Made by a program: the position numbers and the translations under genes. A stretch of DNA of 54,130 nt from Hyphococcus sp. (GTDB lineage: Bacteria > Pseudomonadota > Alphaproteobacteria > Caulobacterales > Parvularculaceae): positions 1 through 54,130 of the forward strand of contig JANQOV010000124.1 in NCBI GenBank assembly GCA_028285645.1. The letters are read 5' to 3'. Positions 15,443-24,300 of this stretch are shown piece after piece. A model generated the notes under the pieces. That model was given only the letters and a program-made list of their open reading frames with translations, was not told the DNA's origin and made no database searches. How positions within the stretch are numbered: position 1 is the stretch's first letter; each line of letters starts with the position of its first letter.

Positions 15443-17506
15443 TCAATCGAGTTCTAAAACGAGACTGCCCTGTTCCGTACGCGTGAACGTACTTCCGGAA
15501 TCGGCCAATATCGTGGTGAATGGCGTTTCAATGATCGCCGGCCCGCGATTTTCTTCTCCAATCGTAAGATCGCCAAACCGCACCAATGCGGCGTCCACCG
15601 CGCCTTCGTTTGGAAGATAGATCTTGCGTATCGGCTTGTCGGAATGCTCCGCGTCCATCTGCGCCAAACGACCGACCGGGCCGTCATGCAGCTGCGCGCT
15701 CGCACGCGCCGCCCAGCCGACAATCTCAACGGGCGATTCTCGATCGCGGAACGAAAATATTCGTTCGTGCGCTGCATGAAACACCTCGACAAACGCCTCG
15801 ATCTCCGAAACGCTGTTAAAGCGATTGACGGGCAGCGGAACTTCAATCTCCCAGACCTGATGCTCGTAACGCGCTTCGACGGAGAAACTGATCTTCTGGC
15901 GTTCGTACGGGGCGTCTGTTCTTGAAAGAAAAGCTCTGCCTTCTTCTTCAAGGCTGCTTAATACCGCATTCGCCGCGTCTTGGTCGAAGGACCTGGTCGT
16001 CATTAACTGCGTCGCGCGATGGTCGGATGCTATTTCAGACATTAAGGCGCCCGCAGCGCTTAATGCAGCGCCTAACTCCGGGAAGATGACTGTTGAAATG
16101 CCGAGCCGACGCGCAATCAACACGCTATTGAACCCGGCCGCGCCGCCGCCGCCGATCAAAACCGCGTTTGCCGGATTAATGCCCTGGTTCACTGTGATGT
16201 CGGCGATCGCTTGCACCATGTTTTCGGTAGCAAGCGTGAGAATGGACGCCGCCGCCTCTTCGACAGTAAATCCAAGCGGCGCCGCGATCCCTCGTTTTAT
16301 CGCCGCACGCGCATTTTCATACTCAAGATGAATTGAACCGCCGAGAAAATAATCCGGATCAAGGTAGCCGAGAACGACGCACGCATCTGTCAACGTCGGT
16401 TCGGTCCCGCCCCTGCCGTAGCAAACCGGTCCCGGAACAGCGCCCGCGCTCTCAGGGCCAACATGCAACATGCCGCCCTCATCGATCCGCGCGATGCTGC
16501 CGCCGCCGGCGCCGACGCTTTTTACGTCAACCGATGGAAAACCTGTGATCAGCCCGCGAAAAGGCTGACCGATCCAGGTCTCTCGCGTCAGCGGAATAAC
16601 GCCGCCGCGCACCAGGCTGACATCATACGTCGTTCCGCCCGTATCAGCGACAATGATGTCCCCGCCGGGTTCAATCGCGCCATAATGAGCACCCGCGACG
16701 GGCGCCAGCGACGGGCCGGAATTGATGACATGGATCGGCGCTTTCGACAGCTCCTCGGCTTCGATCATGCCGCCTTGCGATGTCAGCACCAAAATTCGGC
16801 CTTTGAAACCGACCTCTTCAAGTCGGCGGTCGAGCTGGCCCATATAGCGCGTCATGAGCGGCTTCAAAGACGCGTCAAGGCTTGTCGAGGACGCGCGTCT
16901 GTACTCGCGCAGCGTCGGATTAATTTGATGGGACAACGTATAAGGCACGTCCGGCAAATGCTGATCCAGCAATTCTCCGATTCTCAATTCGTGCGCAGAA
17001 TTGGCGATCGACCAAAGCAGGCAAACCGCAACAGCGTCGACGTCTTGCGCTTTTAACGCCGAAAGGACCGACAAAGCGCTTTCTTCATTAAGCGCATTCA
17101 AGACACGCCCGCCGGCGCCGATCCGTTCATCAACTTCAAATGTCAGCGACCGCGGAATAAAGGGCGCCGGATAGGGCGACGTCATATCGAAGGGATCAGC
17201 CCTTCCGCCTTCGCGCAGCACTAATATGTCCTTATGGCCTTTCGTCGTCAGCAGCGCCGTCTTTGCGGTCCGTCCCGTGATGATTGCATTGATGGCGTGG
17301 GTCGTTCCATGAATGAAGGTATCGGCGTCAGCGAGGAATTGGTCGGTTGACAGGCCAGCGGCGTCCGCAGCCTTCGCGATCGCATCAACGACCCCGCGGA
17401 TCGGATCGTCCGGTGTTGTCGGCGCCTTGAACATCTGCAGCCCGCCATCGTTCGTTTCCACAACAAGATCCGTAAAGGTGCCGCCAGTGTCACAGGCTAA
17501 TCTCAT
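15443..17506 (-). CDS. Hydantoinase A / oxoprolinase family protein (HyuA-like)
   Basis: A 687-residue protein with the N-terminal actin-like ATPase signature LACDTGGTFTDLVVE (residues 3-17), a second phosphate-binding DTGGTTYDVSLVRGG in mid-protein and a GGGGAAGF stretch, as in HyuA, acetone carboxylase beta and acetophenone carboxylase subunits. It activates the substrate with ATP and works with the HyuB-like subunit encoded directly after it. It lies 54 bases after the BKACE gene on the same strand, so BKACE, HyuA and HyuB form one operon controlled by the operator at 18535. Confidence 0.87.
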   Translation of the reverse strand: MRLACDTGGTFTDLVVETNDGGLQMFKAPTTPDDPIRGVVDAIAKAADAAGLSTDQFLADADTFIHGTTHAINAIITGRTAKTALLTTKGHKDILVLREGGRADPFDMTSPYPAPFIPRSLTFEVDERIGAGGRVLNALNEESALSVLSALKAQDVDAVAVCLLWSIANSAHELRIGELLDQHLPDVPYTLSHQINPTLREYRRASSTSLDASLKPLMTRYMGQLDRRLEEVGFKGRILVLTSQGGMIEAEELSKAPIHVINSGPSLAPVAGAHYGAIEPGGDIIVADTGGTTYDVSLVRGGVIPLTRETWIGQPFRGLITGFPSVDVKSVGAGGGSIARIDEGGMLHVGPESAGAVPGPVCYGRGGTEPTLTDACVVLGYLDPDYFLGGSIHLEYENARAAIKRGIAAPLGFTVEEAAASILTLATENMVQAIADITVNQGINPANAVLIGGGGAAGFNSVLIARRLGISTVIFPELGAALSAAGALMSEIASDHRATQLMTTRSFDQDAANAVLSSLEEEGRAFLSRTDAPYERQKISFSVEARYEHQVWEIEVPLPVNRFNSVSEIEAFVEVFHAAHERIFSFRDRESPVEIVGWAARASAQLHDGPVGRLAQMDAEHSDKPIRKIYLPNEGAVDAALVRFGDLTIGEENRGPAIIETPFTTILADSGSTFTRTEQGSLVLELD

Positions 17507-17560
17507 ATTGATCTCGTCCTATTCCATTGCGCTGCGCTGGCGATCGCGAAGCGCGTTGTA

Positions 17561-18496
17561 CTAGAAGGCGACATTGTCGCCGCCCTTTAACTCAAGCATA
17601 TCGCGCGCCTCATCAGGATTTGCGATCTCATGCCCAAGCGCCTCAAGAATCGTACGAATTCTGACGACTTGTTCCGCATTGCTTTGCGCAAGCCGACCTT
17701 TTTCAAGGTACAGACTATCTTCCAGACCAACACGCACATTGCCGCCGAGAAGCGCGCTTTGCGTGCAAAAAGGAATTTGGTGGCGTCCCGCGGCAAACGC
17801 CGAAAGATAATAGTCGTCGCCAAAGAGACCATCTGCGACAGTCACCATATGCGCCAGATTGCGAACATCCGGGCCGACGCCGCCTAAGACGCCGAAAATG
17901 CCTTGGATAAAGAAAGGCGGCTTCGCAAGTCCTCGGTCGGCGAAATGCGCCAAGGTGTAAAGATGGCCGATGTCATAGCATTCAAATTCGAAGCGCGTTC
18001 CGAAAGCTTCGCCGATTTCGCGCAGAATGCGTTCGATGTAATAATTCGTATTATACATGACGCGGTCGTAGGACCCGTCGACATAAGGCTTTTCCCATTC
18101 ATACTTCCAATGATCCACCCGCTTGCCGGCGGCCGTGTAGTCAAAAATCAACGGCCCCATATTGAGCGAACAGACCTCAGGTTGCGCGCGTTTTGCGGCC
18201 TCCATCCGTTCTTCAAGCGTCATCGTGTGGCTGCCGCCAGTCGTAATGTTGACGACCGCTTTGGTGCTTTGTTTGATGCGCGGCAGAAACGCCATGAAAT
18301 CTTCTGCGCGCGGCGACGGGCTGCCGTCGTCAGGATTTCGCGCATGCAAATGGATAATGGCGGCGCCGGCTTCGGCGGCGTCGATCGCTGCGCGCGCGAT
18401 CTCGTTTGCGGTGACCGGCAGGTGGGGCGACATTGACGGCGTATGGATCGATCCCGTCGGGGCGCATGTGATGATCGTTTTCCGCGTCTTTCTCAT
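17561..18496 (-). CDS. BKACE (DUF849) beta-keto acid cleavage enzyme
   Basis: A 311-residue TIM-barrel protein of the 3-keto-5-aminohexanoate cleavage enzyme family. Visible family motifs are TIITCAPTGS at the N-terminus, the zinc-binding HLHAR (His49 and His51 from the ATG at 18496) and GGNVRVGLEDS near the C-terminus. These enzymes condense a beta-keto acid with acetyl-CoA and release acetoacetate and a new acyl-CoA. The ATG at 18496 is preferred over a TTG at 18508. It heads the operon with the HyuA/HyuB-like genes, and its promoter TTGACA (18556-18551, minus) has the operator in its spacer. The natural keto acid is unknown. Confidence 0.9.
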   Translation of the reverse strand: MRKTRKTIITCAPTGSIHTPSMSPHLPVTANEIARAAIDAAEAGAAIIHLHARNPDDGSPSPRAEDFMAFLPRIKQSTKAVVNITTGGSHTMTLEERMEAAKRAQPEVCSLNMGPLIFDYTAAGKRVDHWKYEWEKPYVDGSYDRVMYNTNYYIERILREIGEAFGTRFEFECYDIGHLYTLAHFADRGLAKPPFFIQGIFGVLGGVGPDVRNLAHMVTVADGLFGDDYYLSAFAAGRHQIPFCTQSALLGGNVRVGLEDSLYLEKGRLAQSNAEQVVRIRTILEALGHEIANPDEARDMLELKGGDNVAF

Positions 18497-18534
18497 TTCG
18501 CCAGCCAATCTATTGCAATTCGAGCCAAGCGTGC

Positions 18535-18548
18535 TATGTGATCACATA
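18535..18548. promoter_or_regulatory. GntR-type operator, TATGTGATCACATA, in a divergent promoter
   Basis: A perfect 14-bp palindrome midway between the divergent BKACE operon (-) and the isomerase-like gene (+). On the minus strand TTGACA (18556-18551) lies two bases from its edge; on the plus strand TTGCAA (18513-18518) lies 16 bases before TATGTG within the palindrome. One bound repressor could block both directions. The ATG inside the palindrome at 18538 is therefore unlikely to be a start codon. Confidence 0.78.
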
Positions 18549-18588
18549 TTTGTCAAGTTTGCCGTTCAGAAATGTGGGATATGATCGT

Positions 18589-19377
18589 GTGCTGAAATTC
18601 TCCGCCAATCTGACGTTTCTTTTTACCGAGCTCGAATTCCTTGATCGATTTGAAGCCGCAAAATCGGCTGGCTTCGACGCCGTCGAATTTGCGTTTCCCT
18701 ATAGCGAGGACCCCTTGCAGGTCCGCCAACGCCTCGACGCCCTCAATCTGAAACCGGTTCTGATGAATTTTCCCCCTGGCGACTGGGCGGCCGGAGATCG
18801 CGGGCTCGCTTGCATTCCCGAACGGATAGATGAGTTCAGACAAAGCATTGAGACCGGATTGCGTTACGCCAAAACGATTGGCTGCAAACAAATGCACTGC
18901 ATGGCCGGCGTAAGACCAACGACACACAGTGTCGAGACAATAAATCAGACTTACCTGCGCAATCTTCATCATGCAGCGAACCGCTCTTCCGAAACCAGCG
19001 TCCGGTTGATGATTGAACCGCTCAATACGGACGATACGCCTGGATATCACTTACATCACACGCGTGACGCCGTCGCGATCATCAACGACATCGGCAGTGA
19101 AAAAATTGCGCTGCAATATGATGTTTATCATATGCAGATTATGGAAAAAGACCTTGCCGCCACAATCGAAAAGCATCTGCATCTCATCGATCACATTCAA
19201 ATCGCCGACGCGCCCGGTCGCCATGAACCCGGAACCGGCGCGATTGATTTTCATTCCCTGCTGCGACATCTTGAAGAAATTGGATATAGCGGCTGGATTG
19301 GATGCGAATACTTTCCATCGCACGACACCCTATCGTCATTGTCATGGCGAGAGGATTTCAGCAGCAATGCAAGCTGA
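18589..19377 (+). CDS. Hydroxypyruvate-isomerase-like TIM-barrel protein
   Basis: A 262-residue AP-endonuclease-2-like (xylose isomerase-like) barrel. It matches Hyi/OtnI-type proteins from its first residues (LKFSANLTFLFTELEFLDRF, FDAVEFAFPY) and has the metal-ligand motifs IEPLN, LQYDVYHMQ, HIQIADAPGRHEPGTG and CEYFPS. The GTG at 18589 fits the family start; the ATG at 18538 lies inside an operator. Such enzymes isomerise hydroxypyruvate/tartronate semialdehyde or related aldoses and ketoses. Here it is the only plus-strand gene of the BKACE divergent promoter and probably works on a pathway intermediate. Confidence 0.85.
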   Translation: MLKFSANLTFLFTELEFLDRFEAAKSAGFDAVEFAFPYSEDPLQVRQRLDALNLKPVLMNFPPGDWAAGDRGLACIPERIDEFRQSIETGLRYAKTIGCKQMHCMAGVRPTTHSVETINQTYLRNLHHAANRSSETSVRLMIEPLNTDDTPGYHLHHTRDAVAIINDIGSEKIALQYDVYHMQIMEKDLAATIEKHLHLIDHIQIADAPGRHEPGTGAIDFHSLLRHLEEIGYSGWIGCEYFPSHDTLSSLSWREDFSSNAS

Positions 19378-19387
19378 ACACTCACCT

Positions 19388-19819
19388 TCACATAGCTTCC
19401 GCGCGCTGCTTTAAGGCGGCGTTCCAGTAAGACAACGCTTCGTATAGTCTTTCCTGATGCAGCCGCGGGTTCTCAACACCCGTTATCGACTCTGAATTGT
19501 CGAGCGTTATTCCAGACTCCTCAGGCAGCAACGTCCAAATATGCCGCCCTTCTTGAGCGCCGCTCCTCCCCTGCCAAGACAGCAGCCGGTGCGGCTCCAC
19601 ATCGACTAATGTCGAACGAATTTCCATTTCCGCGATCTTCCATATGAGCACGGAGCCGGGCTGTAACGGCCCGTCGAGCGCGGCCTCCTCAATCAAGGAC
19701 ATCCATTCCGGCCAATTTTGAAAATCCGTCAATACAGACCACACGGTCGCTGCGCTGGCGTAAATACGCGTACGGATTTGGCATTGGACGGGCGCCGTTT
19801 GATCAAGCTGCAACGGCAT
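19388..19819 (-). CDS. SRPBCC-family protein
   Basis: A 143-residue protein of the START/Bet v1-like fold: IRTRIYASAATVWSVLTDFQ and NWPEWMSLIEEAAL at the start, LSWQGRSGAQEGRHIW in the middle and a long C-terminal helix. Such small cytoplasmic proteins bind hydrophobic ligands or act as cyclases. The gene begins four bases after the stop of the muconolactone-isomerase-like gene, so the two are an operon. They are convergent with the isomerase-like gene at 18589. The ligand is unknown, but the pairing suggests handling of a ring-derived intermediate. Confidence 0.75.
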   Translation of the reverse strand: MPLQLDQTAPVQCQIRTRIYASAATVWSVLTDFQNWPEWMSLIEEAALDGPLQPGSVLIWKIAEMEIRSTLVDVEPHRLLSWQGRSGAQEGRHIWTLLPEESGITLDNSESITGVENPRLHQERLYEALSYWNAALKQRAEAM

Positions 19820-19823
19820 ATTT

Positions 19824-20126
19824 TTATCTCGGCGTAACCGCCGAGCATTCCGGATACACCGGGTGTGGAACTAAGGGCGTAACGTCAATATTGCGCAGAT
19901 AGGGAAATAGCGGAAGGCTTGACAACTCCTCGACAAGCGCTTCGTGTGAAGATGCATCCAACACAAATATTGCACCGCCGCAATCGGCGCGACGCCATAA
20001 CCCCATCAAGCGGCCTTCCTTCTTGACCGCTATCGCGCGTTCGCCTTCCGCAGCGGAGATTTGATCGCGCGCTTCATCGAACCCGAGAGATTGATGGTCA
20101 ATATCGAATTTCACGAGATACAACAT
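19824..20126 (-). CDS. Muconolactone-isomerase-like (MIase/YciI fold) protein
   Basis: A 100-residue ferredoxin-like alpha/beta protein. The pattern MLYLVKFDI, then ERAIAVKKEGRLMGLWRRAD, GAIFVLDASSHEALVEELSS and LPLFPYLRNIDVTPLVPHP, is that of muconolactone delta-isomerases and related MIase-domain proteins, where a catalytic base moves a double bond in a lactone. The family is small and functionally broad. The gene is the first of a two-gene operon with the SRPBCC gene, behind an inverted repeat at 20133-20159. Confidence 0.78.
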   Translation of the reverse strand: MLYLVKFDIDHQSLGFDEARDQISAAEGERAIAVKKEGRLMGLWRRADCGGAIFVLDASSHEALVEELSSLPLFPYLRNIDVTPLVPHPVYPECSAVTPR

Positions 20127-20132
20127 AGTCTA

Positions 20133-20159
20133 ATCCAATTGTTGCCTTAAAGATTGGAT
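20133..20159. promoter_or_regulatory. Inverted repeat ATCCAAT-N13-ATTGGAT, possible LysR operator
   Basis: The arms at 20133-20139 and 20153-20159 are perfect and their centres are 20 bp apart, two helical turns. The element begins 7 bases upstream of the MIase-like start codon (20126). The spacing and the T/A-ended arms are like LysR-type recognition sites, and a LysR gene lies at 20337-21242. The link between the two is inference. Confidence 0.45.
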
Positions 20160-20336
20160 ACGAGACCGCCCACACTCTGAGCCAAGCTTTGTTGGATCAA
20201 GTGTTGGCGGACGCATCCTTTTATTCAGCATCCGTCCGCACCGATCAGTTAACGACAAGCAGAAGGCGCAGTCACGCGCAATGTCGGCAATGGACGCATC
20301 TCAGAAATCGATTATTCGCGAAAGCGAACAGTAGAT

Positions 20337-21242
20337 CTAAAGCATGATTTTGAGATTCTTCAGCGCCTCGATTTCTTGCAGCAAAAGCGATTGCACGGCG
20401 ATGACCGCCCGGCTTTGCACTTGCGTCGATCTCTTGGCGAGATAACGCGTCAATTTATAGTCTGAAATTCTCACGAGCGACCAGGCGTCGTCGTTTTTTT
20501 CTTCTTGCAGCGCCGTTTCCGGCAAGATGATCGCGCCGCGCCCTTGCAACGCCAGCGTCTTCATCAAGGTCAATCCGTCAGCCTCAACTGCAACTTGCAA
20601 TTCGACGTCATATCGCTTTGCGTATTCCTCAAGAGCCGTTCGCTCGCGGTTGGGACGGTGCGCCGCCACCTGCGGCACCGACAAAGCTTGCCGAAACGTG
20701 CATTCCTCGCCTTTGATCGGGAGACCGCCGGCTGGACCGACCAAATAGATATTCTCCCGCGCGACAGGGTCAAAATCCAGACCTGGAAGCGGATCAGGCA
20801 ATGTCAACAATGCAAGATCCAGGCGCCCCTTCAACAGCATCTCCTGGAGTTCGGACGTTAACGCTTGAACCGGATCAATTTGCACTTCCGGATAGGATTT
20901 TTGCAGCTTTTCAAATATGCGCGGCAACAAGACATTCCCGTCTGAATGGTGAGAGCCGACGCTGACAGAGCCCGCGATCTCGGTGTCGAACTCTTTCGCC
21001 ATGGGTTTTAACTGATCGACCTCGACGAGAATCTTTGCGACAATTTCTTTTAACCCCTCCCCGGCGGGCGCGAGACGCACGCTGCGTCCCTCACGGTAGA
21101 AAAGGGCAACGCCTAACTCCGCCTCCAAATTCGAGATTTGTCGGCTAAGGGCGGATTGAACGATATTCAAACGAGTAGCGGCTGCTGTGAAGCTGCCTAA
21201 TTCCGCGACCGCCGCGAAATATCGTAACTGCCTCAGCTCCAT
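20337..21242 (-). CDS. LysR-family transcriptional regulator
   Basis: A 301-residue LysR protein. The helix-turn-helix is at about residues 1-60 (MELRQLRYFAAVAELGSFTA, IVQSALSRQISNLEAELGVA) and an effector domain with a GSHHSDGNVLLPRIFEKL start follows from about residue 95. It resembles CbbR/nitrogen-assimilation-control-like LysR proteins only in general features. It lies downstream of the 2-oxoacid oxidoreductase operon on the same strand, with a 106-base gap, and upstream of the MIase-SRPBCC operon. It may control either or both. Confidence 0.88.
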   Translation of the reverse strand: MELRQLRYFAAVAELGSFTAAATRLNIVQSALSRQISNLEAELGVALFYREGRSVRLAPAGEGLKEIVAKILVEVDQLKPMAKEFDTEIAGSVSVGSHHSDGNVLLPRIFEKLQKSYPEVQIDPVQALTSELQEMLLKGRLDLALLTLPDPLPGLDFDPVARENIYLVGPAGGLPIKGEECTFRQALSVPQVAAHRPNRERTALEEYAKRYDVELQVAVEADGLTLMKTLALQGRGAIILPETALQEEKNDDAWSLVRISDYKLTRYLAKRSTQVQSRAVIAVQSLLLQEIEALKNLKIML

Positions 21243-21348
21243 GCGCGAGTCTGCATTCGCTCCTCATAAAACCGTATCAACGGTTATCCGCTTTGATATG
21301 GCAACGAATGAAGCGCTGCGCAATGGATGCGTATTTGATGATAGAACA

Positions 21349-24300
21349 TTACGCCGCCGCCTTTTTTGCACCGCCGCAATAAAACGCCTCCATCAACGCT
21401 GCTTCTTCCTTCCACATATTGTCAATCGTTCGGTCTTTGACATGACCGAACCCTTTAACAGACATTGGCAGCGCTGCAATTTCCCGGGCCAGCGCATAAT
21501 TTGAAGCGTTCATGTCGCGCAATAACTGCGCTACGCGTCCTTCATATTCTGCAATAAGGCCACGTTCCGTCTTTCGATCCTTCAAATAGCCGAATGGATC
21601 CAACTTCGTGCCGCGCAGGACCTTGCCGAAAGACAGCACCTTCAGCGCCCAGAACATCCAGCCGCCATAAAGATGCTTTTTCAGCCGACCGGTCGCCGGA
21701 TCACGTTGCGCAAATAAGGGTGGCGCGAAACTAAACTTTAAAGAATACGATCCCTCATATTGGGATGCTATTTTTTGACGAAAACTTGTATCAACATAAA
21801 GCCGTGCGACTTCATATTCGTCTTTGTACGCCATTAGCTTGTACAAAGACTTGATGACCGCCGCCGTAAAGTCCGCCGTCATCCAAGCTTCGCTCTCCTC
21901 TTTCACGCGCACGGCGTTGACGGTTTTCAAAAAACGATCCGCATAAGCTTTGTTCTGATAGGAAACAAGCATGTCATATCGGCGCTTGATCAATGAATCG
22001 AGACCTGACAGCGGTTCATGCCGGTCGTTTGCGCCGACAATCGCGTCAATTTTTTCGGGCGCGTTCGCTTGAACGCGCCCCCAGGAGAAGGCGCGAAGAT
22101 TCATTTTGACCGCCGCGCCATTCAATTGAATCGCACGCTCGATTGACTCCGCACTTAACGGAACAAGTCCCTTCTGGAACGCAAACCCCAACATAAACAG
22201 GTTCGACGCAATAGAATCTCCCAACAGCGCCGTCGCGCGCCGCGCCGCATCTAAGAAATCAACGCCGTCATCGCCAATCTGATCGCACAGACTTTTCCTC
22301 ATCGACTCGTGCTCGAAATCGATGTCGGGATTTTGCACGAACAACGCCGTCGGCGCGACATATTTGTTGACGACCGCCTTCGTCACCCCGTGCTCCAGTC
22401 TTGATAAAATATCGGCGGACGTTGAAACGACTTGGTCGTATCCAAGCAGCAGATTCGCCGCACCCGGAGCGATTTTGACCGAATGAAGGTCGTCGGGAGA
22501 CGCCGCAATGCGGACATGGCTCGTCACGGCCCCGCCTTTTTGCGACAGCCCCGTCACATCGGAAATCGTGCAGCCTTTTCCTTCAATATGCGCAGCCATG
22601 CCTAAGAGCGCCCCTACGGTAACGATCCCCGTGCCGCCAATTCCCGCAACTAGGATATTGTAAGGACGATCGAGCGAAGGTTTGGACAGCGGCGACGGAC
22701 ATTCGAGAGGATCGTTCGGCGCGATCGTTTTGCCCGCTTTCGCCCCTTTCCATTCCCCTCCGTCGACGATCACAAAGCTAGGGCAGAAACCCTTGACGCA
22801 AGAATAATCCTTATTACAGGTCGACTGATCGATTGCGCGTTTGCGGCCAAGCTCCGTCTCTATGGGCGTGACGGAAACGCAATTGGACGCATCCGAACAA
22901 TCGCCGCATCCTTCGCAGACCTCTTCATTGATAAATACGCGTCGAGGCGGGTCCGGCATAAGGCCGCGTTTGCGGCGGCGGCGTTTTTCCGCCGCGCAAG
23001 TCTGTTCATAGATCAGGATTGTCGCGCCCGGAATGTCACGGAGCGTGCGTTGCACTTCGTCAAGGTCATCGCGGTGCTTGACCTCAACCTGTCTTGAATA
23101 TCCCGCGCTAGCCTGCCGTTCCGGATCATCGGATACGACAACAACCTTGGCGACGTGCTCGGCGAGCACCTGGTCGACAATGTCCGAGACCGTAAACTGA
23201 CCCTCGGCAGGTTGCCCGCCGGTCATCGCGACCGCATCGTTATAAAGGATTTTATAAGTGATATTGACGCCGGCTGCGACGGCTGCGCGAATGGCGATCA
23301 AGCCGCTATGCGCGTAAGTGCCATCGCCCAAATTTTGAAAGACATGTTTGTCTTTGGAGAACGGCGCTTGACCAATCCAATTGGCGCCCTCACCGCCCAT
23401 TTGCGTATAAGCGCCGGCGCGCGGCTTCGGACCCAATGACGCGATCGAATGACAGCCAATCCCGGCGAGGGCCCGACTGCCTGCAGGGACGCGCGTCGAC
23501 GTATTGTGAGGGCAGCCCGAGCAAAAAATTGGCATGCGAAACTGACTGCTGCCAGGCGCTACGATGCGTTCTTCCGACAGCGCAAGCCGCGCTGCATTCT
23601 GTTCCAGAGAAGGATCGGAAAACCCAAGAAATTTCATACGAGCGAGCAGCGCGCACGCGACATCGTTGGCGCCGAGCTGACCTTCGCTGCGCAGCAGCGG
23701 GGCGCCGGCCTCATCTTTCTTGCCAACGACCCTTGGGCGTTTATCCGCCGGCATATTGTACAGAATATCTTTGAGCTGATTTTCAATTAGGCCTTGTTTT
23801 TCTTCAACGACGAGAATTTCGTCGAGTCCATCAGCGAAACGGCGCACGCCTTCCGCTTCGAGCGGCCATGACATGCCGACCTTATAAACGCGCACGCCCA
23901 GATCTTCGACGCGGCGATCAATTCCAAGTTCGATCAGCGCTTGCTTGACATCGAGATAGCTTTTGCCGGTCGAAACAACCCCGAGACGGGCGGTCCGCGG
24001 ATTTGAGACAAGACGGTCAATTTTGTTGGCGCGCGCGAACGCTGCAACCGCTTGCATTCTCGGTCCGTGAAGCCTGGCTTCGGCGGCGAGCGGCATGTCC
24101 GGCCAGCGAATATGAAGCCCGTCGGGCGGCGCGACGAAATCGCTCGGCGCTTGCAGCTTTAAACGCGAGGGATCAACAACAATCGACGCAGTGCTTTCGA
24201 CCGTTTCCGCCACCGCCTTGAACCCGACCCAACAGCCGCTGAATCGAGAAAGCGCATAGCCGAGGGCGCCGAAATCAAGGTAATCCTGCACCGACGACGG

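Noticed and set aside
13659..17506. Firm naming of HyuA/HyuB as 5-oxoprolinase or N-methylhydantoinase
   Set aside because: The family mixes hydrolases and carboxylases, and I cannot separate the clades by eye. Context with BKACE favours a carboxylase but does not prove it.
7599..18548. TGTGATCACA palindromes as CRP/FNR-type sites
   Set aside because: CRP sites have TGTGA and TCACA separated by six bases. Here the two halves abut with no spacer, so a CRP dimer would not fit. GntR regulators encoded in the same cluster explain them better.
18538..18588. ATG at 18538 as the start of the isomerase-like protein
   Set aside because: The codon lies inside the palindromic operator, has no ribosome site, and the extra 17 residues do not resemble the family. 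The GTG at 18589 matches the usual N-terminus.
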